A DNA stretch of 64,000 bases. It comes from Thozetella sp. PMI_491. Lineage: Eukaryota > Ascomycota > Sordariomycetes > Chaetosphaeriales > Chaetosphaeriaceae. The notes beneath the pieces are model-generated. The model did no database searches. It was not told the origin of the DNA and was given only the letters and a program-made list of their open reading frames with translations. A program made the position numbers and the translations under genes. Positions 44,716 through 54,891 of the stretch are shown one piece after another; the stretch's first letter is position 1, and each line of letters opens with the position of its first letter. Where the stretch lies: positions 372,001-436,000 of the forward strand of contig MU270051.1 in assembly GCA_021432635.1 (NCBI GenBank), given 5' to 3'.

Positions 44716-47700
44716 CGTGGGTTGTGCTTGCTTAAACAACGAAGAACGGGGCGATCGGGAGATGTGGCGATCATATTATTTAGGGCGAGCCAGACCGGAT
44801 CCTACCTCATGGCCTCGACGGGGCGGCACTCGTACCGTATGGTGGCTTGCGCTGCCGATCAATGAGAACACAGACCCCAGCCAATGCCCCGTGACACCCC
44901 AGCCGCGTCTACTGGAATGCTATGGGCAATAGGGCTTGGTTGCACTGATACCGAACCGGGGAAAAAATGGTACTGTCTGTAGGTGATAAAGACTGTGTGT
45001 GCTGCATGCCCCCGTACGTTCTAGCCACGGCAGAGAGCGGGCAGAGCCGATGAGGGAGATCCTCTCGGTTCCGTTTGATACATGCATGAATGCAAGGGGA
45101 ATGGACAAGGCTTCTGCGTTCTTCAGAGTTTCAACCTCCCCCCCTCCCGCCCGACCAGACAGACGACCAACAACCGAATGCGCTGGGGGGCAGGATGCAG
45201 CACGACTGCGCACTTGGAGGAGGATGTGGGCCAGGGAGCAACGATCGCTAACGGGAAAGTCCGCCCTACTTGGCAGAGTGGGAAAACTGTGCAGGGAGGT
45301 GGTGACCAGGGGCCTGGTTCCACAGCGGGCTGTGGCATCAACCAGTACGCCTATGAGGTTGGGAGAAAGCACTCTTGTTACAGGACGTAGGATCCAGTGG
45401 CGGCCTTCGGTGGCGGTAAAAACTCGAGGGCTGGAAAGCCCGCCTGCTGGGTGAACTTTGCTTAGTGTACGAGTTGCGGTACTTACAGTCAGCGAAATCT
45501 CGTTCAAGACAGAGGAAGCGTCCTTCGGGTGTTTACCACGAAGCCAACAAAGCAAGCAACACGGGTACATTGCCAGCATTCTCAGTATGAAGCATAAGGC
45601 AGTCGTCTACCTTGGGGAGTGGCCTACTACTTAGCATTGATACCACACGCATGCGTAGGGAGATGCCTCTGCATATGAGCGACCTAGGTCGATAAGTTAG
45701 TTGACTGCTATAAAATGAGCCGTTTCAGAGGTTGATCAGTCTTGGGTATCTTTTTCTAGGTAGACTGGCTTGACAAGACATATGTGGTGTGCCACCCCCT
45801 GCCTCAACTGGCCGACGCTAGCAAGCTTTGCAGCCTGCAATTGTTACCTGATAGTCACTCGGCAACATGTTGGTAGCAACATGATGGACTCGGTGCTACC
45901 CCACGTGCCAGGCCCCCTGGCATCTGTCAAGAGAAAAAAGCAAATAAAAATGACGAACTCCTCTCGTTGCATCCAGAGCACTTTCCAAATCTGGCCGATT
46001 AGAAAAGCAAGGGGGTCCTCGGCCAGTCGGTCGCAAAGCCAGCAGTTCGTGCCAGTGCCAGAGCCCTACCCTGGCACTGCGATTGAAGTATCCTGCTGCT
46101 GCGGCTGCTGCGCTAGGAATCTAGGACTATAGTGCTGAACGCCGGCAATCGCACGCACGTCGTCCAAATTGGCTTTCTCTTGGGCTTGCGGGAAGGGCGG
46201 AGACGCGGTGGAACACGCCTGGAGCGGCCCGCAAAAAAAAAAACGGATTTATGTCTCAAAACGAGGGCCGGGGAAGAGGGATCTGTTTCCGCGCCGGTAG
46301 CGTGCCAGCCTGTGTGGGGGGGTGAGTGGCTCGCTAAGTCTCGGCGGGGTTAGGACAGCGCCTGGCGCCTGGGCTGCTGAAGTGAAAGTCCAAAGCTCCA
46401 GCTGCGAACAGTGCGTTCAGAGTGCGCTGCAGAGAGACAAGGGGGAGTGGGTGACAATAAGACGGGGCCGAGCCAGAGAAGCATGTGCATGATAGAGCAG
46501 AGTGTTGGATCTGCATCTCTGCAGTGCTCTCCTCGTCTGGGGTTCGGTAGGCAACACCCCCCCTGCCCGGATTCGTCAGCACCGGAGAGGTTCCCAGTGT
46601 CTACGGTAGGGTAGGGGTACTAGGAAATCGAAACCATTAGGCCTACATAGCAGGGGCTGGCGACGTAAGCCAGCGGAAGGACCGCACATGTGCTGTGCAA
46701 AAAGCCGCAACGGCATAATTAGTAGGGGAGCCCACAGTCTCGACTGAAAACGCCGCCCTCTTGAGCTATCGAACCAGTGCGCCGTGCACAGGCCCGTGAT
46801 ATATTGCCCTTCCTTAGCATGAAATTTGCCTTTATACCTCAATATCTGCCCTGTTGCCATCATATCGAGCCAAGCAACGGGGCTAGGCACGCAGGCCAGC
46901 CCTACCGCAGTAGCAGAAATCACAGACGCCACAGAACGCAAGACCTCAAAGATGCTTCGTCCTCGTAGTCCACCTCGCAAAAATAAGAGAGCTCTTGACC
47001 CGCTCCAGGCCATTCAGGCCAGCCTCGAAGGTTAACTACCAACAGGAGCGTACTGTCTCTGAACCCAAACCCAACACCCCCCACCCCCCTCCGTCCCCTT
47101 CCGGCCATTTCGCAACGATATGAATTGGTCCACTTCTCCATCGCCCCCGTGCCCTGGCGCTCAACCTAGCCCATTCTACACGGATTCAGAGTTTCCGGCG
47201 TCTGAGACACTTGCGTATTCACTTCTACATCTTATCTCGCCTACAGTATCCCCAACTCCCGTCTACCATCGCCTAGTGGGCCCCTCTTCTGAAAGGACCG
47301 CGCCTCCCGTTGCTGCGCTGGCCAACGTGCTGCAGGACTGGGTCGTCTAATCCCAATGCGGTAGGCGTGTGCTGCAAGCAGTAGCACTTTGCGCGCTGGA
47401 CGGTGCATTGCAGCAACTCTTCCTTATTGAAGACGAAAGTTCTGCGGCATCCAGGGCGGAAAGTGGTGCTTCAATAGGCATGGTGGCATCTTTGCATCCT
47501 TGTCTTGATTCTTTTATTGTTCTATTCTGTTACTCTCGGCCGAGCCCGCATGAGCATCGGGACCGTAGCACAGGTGTCGCGCCGAGTCGGGGTCTTGCCG
47601 CCCTCTGACCTGCAGAAAGCTTGGGTAGGTGGCCCCCTTACTTGACCACTTTGTTTTGCTCTACTGGTATCTTGGCTAGGCCCGCAACCTACTCGTGGCA

Positions 47701-47839
47701 ATCCCAGTCGTTGTAGTTCCTGACAAATACGGTACTATCTAGCCACACGAACCCCCCCCCCCCTGTAGGGTAGGTGTCTTGCATAGGAGAGACGCTCTGA
47801 AGGTGTATAGTACATTCCCAGTGCCTTACCTTCGACGGG
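44716..47839. other. Gene-free stretch, 3.1 kb
   Basis: The longest spacer in the window. A good TATA box (CTATAAAATG) lies at about 45710 on the plus strand, but no convincing coding sequence follows it. A C12 run lies at 47752-47763, about 80 bases before the methyltransferase ATG. Many short overlapping frames, none conserved to my eye. No tRNA signature found. Confidence 0.45.
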
Positions 47840-48842
47840 ATGTCTTCAGACACCACCGAATCGGAGGTCCCTCCGCCCACGTCGGCGCCGCGCGATCCCC
47901 GCGACAAGAATGTCGGGTGGTACACGCCGACCATCAGCAACCTTGACGCCAGCTCTAGAGATCTCGTAGAGAACTACGCCCGCGTGCCTCAGGATGAGGT
48001 GATCCCCCGATTGCTTTCCATCGTGAGTCGTGCCCCTCTCCGCACCACAGGTGAAGCTCGATATGTGCCGGAGGCCGTGCGCGCGCTGCGCCGTGATCGC
48101 CCAAGACCGCCCTGGCTGTGGCTTGATGCGCTTGATATGTGCTGATGCGAAATTTGTGGCACAGCGCGACGAAACATGGGAGGTCTTCCCCTTCCCCTGT
48201 GTCGGGCAGTTCCGGTTCATCGAACTCAACCTGCATCTGCAGGACTCGTACAAGCGGATCATCGACCGGCTTCAAGCCGGTGCCCGGTACTTCGATGTCG
48301 GTTGCTGCTTCGCCCAAGACCTGCGGAAACTCGTGGTCGACGGCGCACCGTCCGACAACATGTTTGGACTGGAGATGCACGGTGGCTTCGTCGACATAGC
48401 GTACAAGTTCTTCGGCGACAAGGACTCGCTCAAAGCCAAGTTCGTTATCGGCGACCTGTATGACGACTCCAACACTGACCTGGTCGCCCTCCGAGGGACC
48501 GCGGACATTTTGCACGTGGGCATGTTCCTGCACCTGTGGGACCTGGAGGGGCAGACTCGGGCCTGCGCGCGACTTGTCGAGTTCCTGAGTCCCGTTCCCG
48601 GCTCCGTGGTCGTCGGGTGCAGCGCTGGGCGAGTCGAGGCGAAGGAGTGGTTCAACCCCATCGGCAAGTCCATGTTCAAGCACGACGTCGAGAGCTTCGA
48701 GAAGATGTGGGAAGAGGTCGGCCGCCGCACCTCGACTAGTTGGAAGGTGCGTGCCCAACTGAGCCCAGGGACTATGGAACAAAGCGGTCACTGGGATGAC
48801 CCGCTTGCAAGAAGATTGGTGTTTGAGGTAGAGAGGATATAA
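47840..48842 (+). CDS. SAM-dependent methyltransferase (class I)
   Basis: Two exons, 47840..48022 and 48165..48842, giving 286 aa; the intron is 142 nt with donor GTGAGT, branch GCTGATG and acceptor ACAG, joining LLSI to RDETWEVFPFPCVGQFRFIE. SAM-binding motif I is RYFDVGCCFAQDLRKLV (Gly-poor, as in this fungal group). It is followed by NMFGLEMHGGFVDIAYKFFG, IGDLYDDS and ILHVGMFLHLWDLEGQ. The C-terminal phrase SMFKHDVESFEKMWEEVG resembles methyltransferases found in fungal secondary-metabolite clusters, including meroterpenoid ones. No polyketide synthase, NRPS or terpene cyclase is in the window, so the role stays open. Confidence 0.85.
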
Positions 48843-50247
48843 TGAATCTCACCCCAGGTCAGCGACTTGGCATGCAATCCCTGGGCTTAGAATAGACTGG
48901 TATGTTGGATGCCTGAGATCTGAAGCCTGAGGCAGCTGTGTCCTTGCCCTCGTCTCGGCATGCAAACATCGAAGTTAAATCTCGGATATTGTCTATTCTC
49001 GAACCTAGTGGCCGGGTTGGTGCCCCTTGGGCCGAATCTCACAGTTCTAGGGGATGTTGGGTGCCACATTCTAGCTTCCTGCGGCCCGCTATATTAGGAG
49101 AATATCTAGTCAGCACCGAGAGATTATGAAATCTGCCTCCCTGCTTCTCAACGTGATACACCATCCAATCCTTCAACGACGGAGCTTCCCCAAGTCCTGT
49201 GAGACAGGCCTGTCCGACCATGTCGCTGAGCGGCGATACCCATCGAGTCCTAGGTTCGGATGGGGAAAACCGATCGATCTGACGGATGCCTTCGCGAATA
49301 GGGCAAGGGGAGCGGCCAGACTTACACGGCATTGCTCACGTGCACCGAGGGAAAGGAATGCCGGCGCATCTTTGCGGGTCCCGCCATACAGACTATGCCG
49401 TACAATACCATCATCGTGACTGAAGCTACTGCGACTCGGCGAATTGTCGATGTTGCCTCCACTCAAAGGCGGCATCTCGCGGGGCATTTGAGCACTGCCA
49501 TCACGTCGCCGAGACTCCAATCATGCCCTGGAGGATCGACGGCGCCCCGCAAATAGACTGTGGTAAACGAGGGTTAATATACAGATCTCGCTAAGCGATG
49601 CAGGGCCCGGAGAAGCACAGGAGGGGTAGTCGGAACGGTGGCTGGGGATGTTCCAGTTCACGTGCGGAAGCAGCCTGCCAACCTTCCTAGGTTGGCACCG
49701 CCCGGGGGGAGGGGAAGCAGGGGAGGAGTTTCCAGGAAACGAAACACCAAGCCGGGTCGCCAGATACGTGGCGCAGTTCGCGGGCGAGATGAAGGGCGGC
49801 CCGCGGTGGCCGACAGAGGCGAGCAAACGGCAATATACAGCCGTATGCGTCCCCATGCGCCTAGGCCGCCCGGCCGCGCTCAGTGGGCGGATAAAGTGCC
49901 GGGTGATGGGAAGGGGTCGCGCGGCCGGTGCCCAGGGAACCATTTTGGGACAGCCGAAAGGCCTCAGATTTATTATTGGCGCCCCTTCGACGGCGGGTTC
50001 CACGGCCGCTGTGATGTCCCACAGCCCAGCAAAGCCGCACCTCCCCAACCTCGGTCCGCATGGGCTCATAACGAGGGCCATGCTGTCATATGGCGGCTCT
50101 CAGCCCGGTGCAGCATGCCCCGGCCCTACCGGTAGCGGTCTAGGAGCTTAAATAGATAGAGCTGTTCTCCCGTCCCAAGAGCACGGGCTCTGCAGCTCGA
50201 ACCCTGATAGTCGACACTCCGCTGCATACCATATCTAAAGGACCGTC
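48843..50247. other. Intergenic, 1.4 kb
   Basis: Overlapping frames at 49521-50151 on both strands are mutual shadows in GC-rich DNA. I see no gene. An AAATAGATAGAG element near 50152 may serve the cytochrome b561 gene about 95 bases downstream. Confidence 0.45.
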
Positions 50248-51218
50248 ATGAGCATGAACGCATTCACCGCCGGGGGGAGGGCACGATTGGCCGCGGTAGT
50301 CGGCTTGGGTAAGCACCCTGGGACGAACCGGCGCCGGGAAGCGGCCGCGCGCCGGGTGTGGAATTTAATGCTGATGCGACCGAACAGGGCTGATTACTGC
50401 CGCTCACGGCTACCTCGGGAGGGAAGTGGACGGCGAAATAGGACATCCCGGAGAAGGGGGCGGCGGCGACGGCTTCCATGGCTGGCGGACCGGCCCGGGG
50501 CTCGATATGAGTACCGCCATCAACTACCGGACGGCGCATGGCATCCTCGCGGCGGTCGCCATTTCTGTGCTCTTCCCGTTCGGTTCGATCCTGATGAGGG
50601 TGATCCCGGGACGGGCAGCTGTCTATGTGCATGCCGTCTTCCAGACCCTCACTCTCTGCATATTCATCGCGGGCGCCGCCCTGGGCATCCACCTAGTCAG
50701 GAACGTCAACATCGCACCCAACGGCGAAGTCTCTAGCATGGTACGTAGCCCCCGCGTCGTCCCAATATCGTGATCGCTTGAATGGAGCATTCGTGCTAAC
50801 CTCGGGCCTGTAGATGTCGCATCCCATGATGAAAATCCATCCAACCCTGGGAATCGTCTCCCTCGCCACGCTGCTTCCGCAGCCACTCCTCGGCTACCTG
50901 CACCATCGGAAGTTTAAGCAGACGCAAGCACGGTCTTTCTGGACGTACATGCACCTCATCAACGGCCGCATCGCAGTGACGGTCAGCGTTGCAGACGGCT
51001 ACTTCGGCCTCAAGCTCGCGCAGGCGCCGGAGGCGGCTAGGAAGGCCTACATCGCCGTCGCGGCCATCTTCTGGGGCTCGTGGGCGGTGATTGCCATCTA
51101 TTCCGAGTTGCGCCGGATGAAGGAGAACAGGCGGACCGCGAGGGCTGTGAAGCGAAGGCTCTCGCAAGGCGCGCAGACCCTGAAACCGCAGCCCTCATCC
51201 GAGAGCTCGGAAAAATAA
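50248..51218 (+). CDS. Secretory-pathway cytochrome b561
   Basis: Three exons: 50248..50308, 50388..50740 and 50814..51218, giving 272 aa. The first intron (79 nt, branch GCTGATG, acceptor ACAG) completes a signal peptide, ARLAAVVGLGLITAAHG. A short Gly-rich luminal segment is followed by cytochrome b561 helices with four candidate haem-ligating histidines, in RTAHGILAAVA, VYVHAVFQ, KIHPTLGI and YMHLINGR. Proteins of this type move electrons across membranes; many fungal relatives carry an extra DOMON or CDH-cytochrome domain, which is absent here. The Arg/Lys-rich C-terminus is probably cytosolic. Same strand as the methyltransferase upstream and the glutathione transferase downstream. Confidence 0.85.
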
Positions 51219-51818
51219 GCCGGTGTTGAATCTCCAGGCTTTCTCATATCATCAGTTGGCCGCACTGCTCGGGTGCTGCTCCTAGTTGGCTCTTAGTCGA
51301 CATTCCGTATCGGGTAGCAGGTGGCCGAAGCGAGGAGTTTGATTTTGCACGGCGTTATAATCACTTAGTCACGGCTCATGGGTTGCAAGCAATAGGTCCG
51401 GTACTCATCTCTTTAGGCGCGCTCGTATTTCGCATTTTCATCTGCTCATCTATATCCTCACTGGCTCGAATGCCGAAATTATCTCTTAGTATAGCAGCGC
51501 AGCTACTCAATCCTAGACAGTTATTGTGCTTGACTGGTTCTGTGCTTGTCTGCTAAACTTCTCATGTATACGACGCGGACGAAAGCGTGCTCATTGGCGT
51601 CAGTATTAAGCAGCGGGGATGGATCGGCAAAACTATCCACGCATCACGTCATTCAGACCTAGTCTGAGCATCAATTAACTGTCAATCGCCAACCATCACG
51701 GGGAGTTCTCTGAACGAAGACCAAGCTAGCTTCGGCGGTGGACGTTTGCGAAGACTCATAGCCTCCAAATCCTCGACTAGAAAAGGCTGAGATATTCCTC
51801 TTTCGGCTCATCTCAACA
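51219..51818. other. Intergenic, 0.6 kb
   Basis: Between cytochrome b561 and glutathione transferase genes on the same strand. No gene or clear motif. Confidence 0.45.
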
Positions 51819-52879
51819 ATGCCTCCACCAGATGCAAACCTCCACCCCGTGGCCACGGGCCGTGCCAAAGACACGGTGGACGTGCGTGGCCATAGTCCTG
51901 TGCAGTGACTCGGCTTTCCTTTTTTGCTAATAGTGGTCGCAGAATCACGCCACGGATGAGCCGCTGAAGCTATATGCCGGCTGGTTCTGCCCCTTTGTCC
52001 AACGCGTCTGGCTAGCCCTCGAAGAGCGGCAGATTCCATACCAGTATATCGAAGGCAAGCTAGCCTGTGCGGACAGTCACGCCTCACACGCTTACAGCCC
52101 CCTTCATCTCTAGTGAATCCATACCACAAGCCCGCATCCCTGCTGGAGCTTAACCCACGTGGCCTAGTCCCCTCCTTGCAAATCGGGCCCGGCAAGGCAC
52201 TCTATGAGAGCACCGTGATCCTAGAGTACCTCGAGGAGGCTTACCCTGATCACGAGCCGCACCTGCTGGCCCGCGACCCATACGAGCGGGCGAGATCGCG
52301 AATCTGGGTAGATTTCGTCACAAGCCGGGTGATCCCCGCTTTCCATCGCTTCCTGCAGTTTCAGGTGCAGACCTGGAGCGGGGAAGGCACCGGCGAGGAC
52401 AGGCTTGCCTTGCTCCGCGCCGAGTATCGCGGCAAGCTCCTCGAGTTCGCCCGGGAGCTGGTCAAACGCGGCAACGAGGGTATTGGAGGGCCGTACTGGG
52501 GCGGCCGGGATGTGGGACTTGTGGACCTAGTGCTGGTGCCCTGGATCGTGAGTCATGAAGCGCCCCCCCTCCCCTCCCCCCCCCCGTTAGTTTCTAGGCA
52601 CGGCCCTTGCGGGACTGACGGGTGCCGTGCTAGGAACGCCACTGGGTTTTTGACAATTTTAAGGGAGGTGTGGGTATCCCCGAAGCCGGACAAGGAGGGG
52701 ACGACGAGGCGGCTTGGGCCCGGTGGCGCGAATGGGCCGACGCTATCTTGCACCGCGAAAGTGTCCAGAGGACCACGAGCGACCGCGAGCCGTATATCCC
52801 CATCTATAAACGGTACGTTGATGACGAGGCACAGAGCGAGCTCGCCAAGGCTACAAGGGAGGGCAGAGGAGTGCCCTAA
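51819..52879 (+). CDS. Glutathione S-transferase, omega-like
   Basis: Four exons: 51819..51881, 51943..52054, 52114..52547 and 52634..52879, giving 284 aa. N-terminal thioredoxin fold: LKLYAGWFCPFVQRVWLALE, with the catalytic Cys in CPFV as in omega-class enzymes, then VNPYHKPASLLELNPRGLVP and the glutathione-binding YESTVILEYLEE. The C-terminal helical domain includes RARSRIWVDFVTSRVIP and GLVDLVLVPWI. The enzyme class uses Cys for thiol transfer and dehydroascorbate or S-glutathionyl reduction. Intron 2 (52055..52113) has a GC donor (GAAG/GCAAGC) and must be removed to restore YIEVNPYHKP, a conserved stretch. Intron 3 contains a C-rich run (about 52563-52585). Confidence 0.92.
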
Positions 52880-53377
52880 AGCCGCACGCGTGCAACGGCA
52901 GCGGGACTTAGCCGGCGCGCTGTAAGTAGACGAGCTGTGGGCATCAAGCCAGACAGAACGAATTACTGTAATATCCTGGGAAATGAAGCTGCCTTGAGTC
53001 GACACAGGACTAAATCACTGGTATCGATGCTAGTAAAGCGCGAAGTGAAGTTGCTGTAGGATAACTTGGGGAGCAACGCCACAATAATTGCTTCGTTTTA
53101 GGTCCTAAGGAGTGAGGAATCGGACCTGGGTATAACTGCTAAAGTACAAGGTAGGTAAGGTAGGTAGGTTATCAACCATTTCCCCTACACTCGCCCCATC
53201 ATCCTATCCTAAATTGGCCTTCCTCCATCGCTGTCGGGTTTAGAAACGCGCTGGGCCTACCGTCTAGTTCCTTCCATAGTCCGAGTTGGGGTATCATGCA
53301 ATTAGTTCAAAAGTATCCGGCCCCGATCCGTCTTGCCCTGCCGACCTTGATTTCGTCCGCAACCGATGCACTCCATT
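52880..53377. other. Intergenic, 0.5 kb
   Basis: Between convergent genes. Contains AGGTAGGTAAGGTAGGTAGG at about 53150, an array of (A)GGTA units similar to short motifs in other spacers here. No gene. Confidence 0.45.
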
Positions 53378-54891
53378 TCATCTGCTAGTCTGGACGGAGG
53401 CGCCGACGCTTAGCTCTTTGCTGAATGGGTCGACCTGGCCCCGGATAAATCGATCTTCGTAGTGCCTCTTAGTATCCTTTCCTTTTTCCACCTCTGAAAT
53501 GGTAATGTCCAGCCCTACTTCACTCCCCTGATGGCTGTGCGAGCTATGCGTCTTCTTGCCAAGAACAGGCTCCTGGCCGCTGTGTCCGGTCCAAGTCCGG
53601 TGCATTTCGAACTCGTCCGAACGGTCCTCGCGGATGATGGCGATTTCCTGGGTGACAAAGATCTTCATGACCTGGTCGCGCAGAGTCGGCCAGAACACCG
53701 GCGCCGACGCGCACATGCTCGCCAAGTCCACTTCCACGCAAGAGAGGACCATGCTGATGGGAACATACCATGTCGGATCGAATGTCGGGTAGGTTGTCGC
53801 CTTGTGCTCGACGATGCTTGCCAGGCGCCATATTGAGACGAAAATGACCCTACGACACAAAGAATCTCTGTCAGGACTGAAAAGATATCGGAGCTAGAAT
53901 ATTAGAAAAAATGGGTAGGCTCACAGAGATCCCATGAAAAGTAGAACCAGCAAACCCATGCGGGTTCGATGGGTGGTACCGTGCTTGAAGTAAAGCGGAA
54001 TGGGAATGGAGAAGACGATGATGTCCAAGACCATGTTCAGAGACCCATGGGTTATATACGACGCCGCGAACGCGCTGGGGTCAGGAGAGTTGAACGCCCA
54101 GCAATGAGAGGTGGCTGCGAGGGAAAAATCCCACACCGCAGCCGGGTGGTCGCACGGAATCCAATTCAGGCAGGAGAAGGTAATGCCCCAGAGCGATACG
54201 ATCACGATGAACCCGATGCAGATCCGGCGCATCAGCACGTCCGTAGCCTCGAAGACACGGAGATACTGGAAAAGCAGCGACAGCTTGACGAAGGTCGTCG
54301 ACAATGAGTAGGAGCCGTTCGCAATGTAGAAGCGCTGCCGCGAGATGTTAGGACACGCTAGGGTATACAAGCTATAGGTGACCATAGCCATCAGGAGATG
54401 GGGTGCTTACCGATAGGTAACCTTGCATAGTTTCGAGGGGTAGAAGCAGGAAATGTTGTCCCAGGCCCCAATCGGTCACTGCGTTCAAGAGGTGTAAGGC
54501 TACGGACAGCGAGGCAGAGACGGTCCTTTCACTTACGCATGCATATCACGATAGATCCGAGTGAGGTGGACAACTATGTTGCGTGAGCAAGGGCACAAGG
54601 AGAAACCAAGAGCGAGTTGGATGGCTGTACCAAGTAGAGGGTAAGGAAGAAGTCGTCCCAGCCGGGTGTGCGGACGACGATGAGCCGAATGTACAATCTG
54701 AAGCATGTACATAACCATGAGAGGACCTAGAGGGATCAGCATCTGCCGCAGCGAGAGGGCACGATAGGCTATACCATGAATGTGATGACCACCCCCAAGA
54801 TCGCCTCTCTATGATTGATTCCAGGAATCGGCTCGTTCAGGTTGTCCTCTTTACCTAACAGGTCGACCAGCGACTCCCTTTTCTCGACCAT
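53378..54891 (-). CDS. Pth11/rhodopsin-like seven-helix membrane protein (2)
   Basis: Six exons: 54891..54775, 54726..54631, 54573..54537, 54478..54411, 54334..53925 and 53849..53378, giving 399 aa. Start is the only ATG in the open frame; the track upstream begins without one. Spliced text matches the family: ILGVVITFMVLSWLCTCFRL, RTPGWDDFFLTLYL, STSLGSIVICML, DWGLGQHFLLLPLE, YSLSTTFVKLSLLFQYLRVF, GITFSCLNWIPCDHPAAVWD, LNMVLDIIVFSIPIPLYF and the last helix with SCVEVDLASMCASAPVFWP. The C-terminal tail is charged, with RTWTGHSGQEP-like Ser/His-rich sequence. Receptor-like plasma-membrane protein; no ligand can be inferred. About 9 kb from the first Pth11-like gene, but the sequences differ clearly. 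Confidence 0.87.

Noticed and set aside
49521-50151. Overlapping 165-186-codon frames on both strands
   Set aside because: Mutual shadows in GC-rich DNA without conserved sequence.
43149-54891. Secondary-metabolite biosynthesis cluster
   Set aside because: No polyketide synthase, NRPS, terpene cyclase or prenyltransferase core enzyme in the window; one methyltransferase is not enough.
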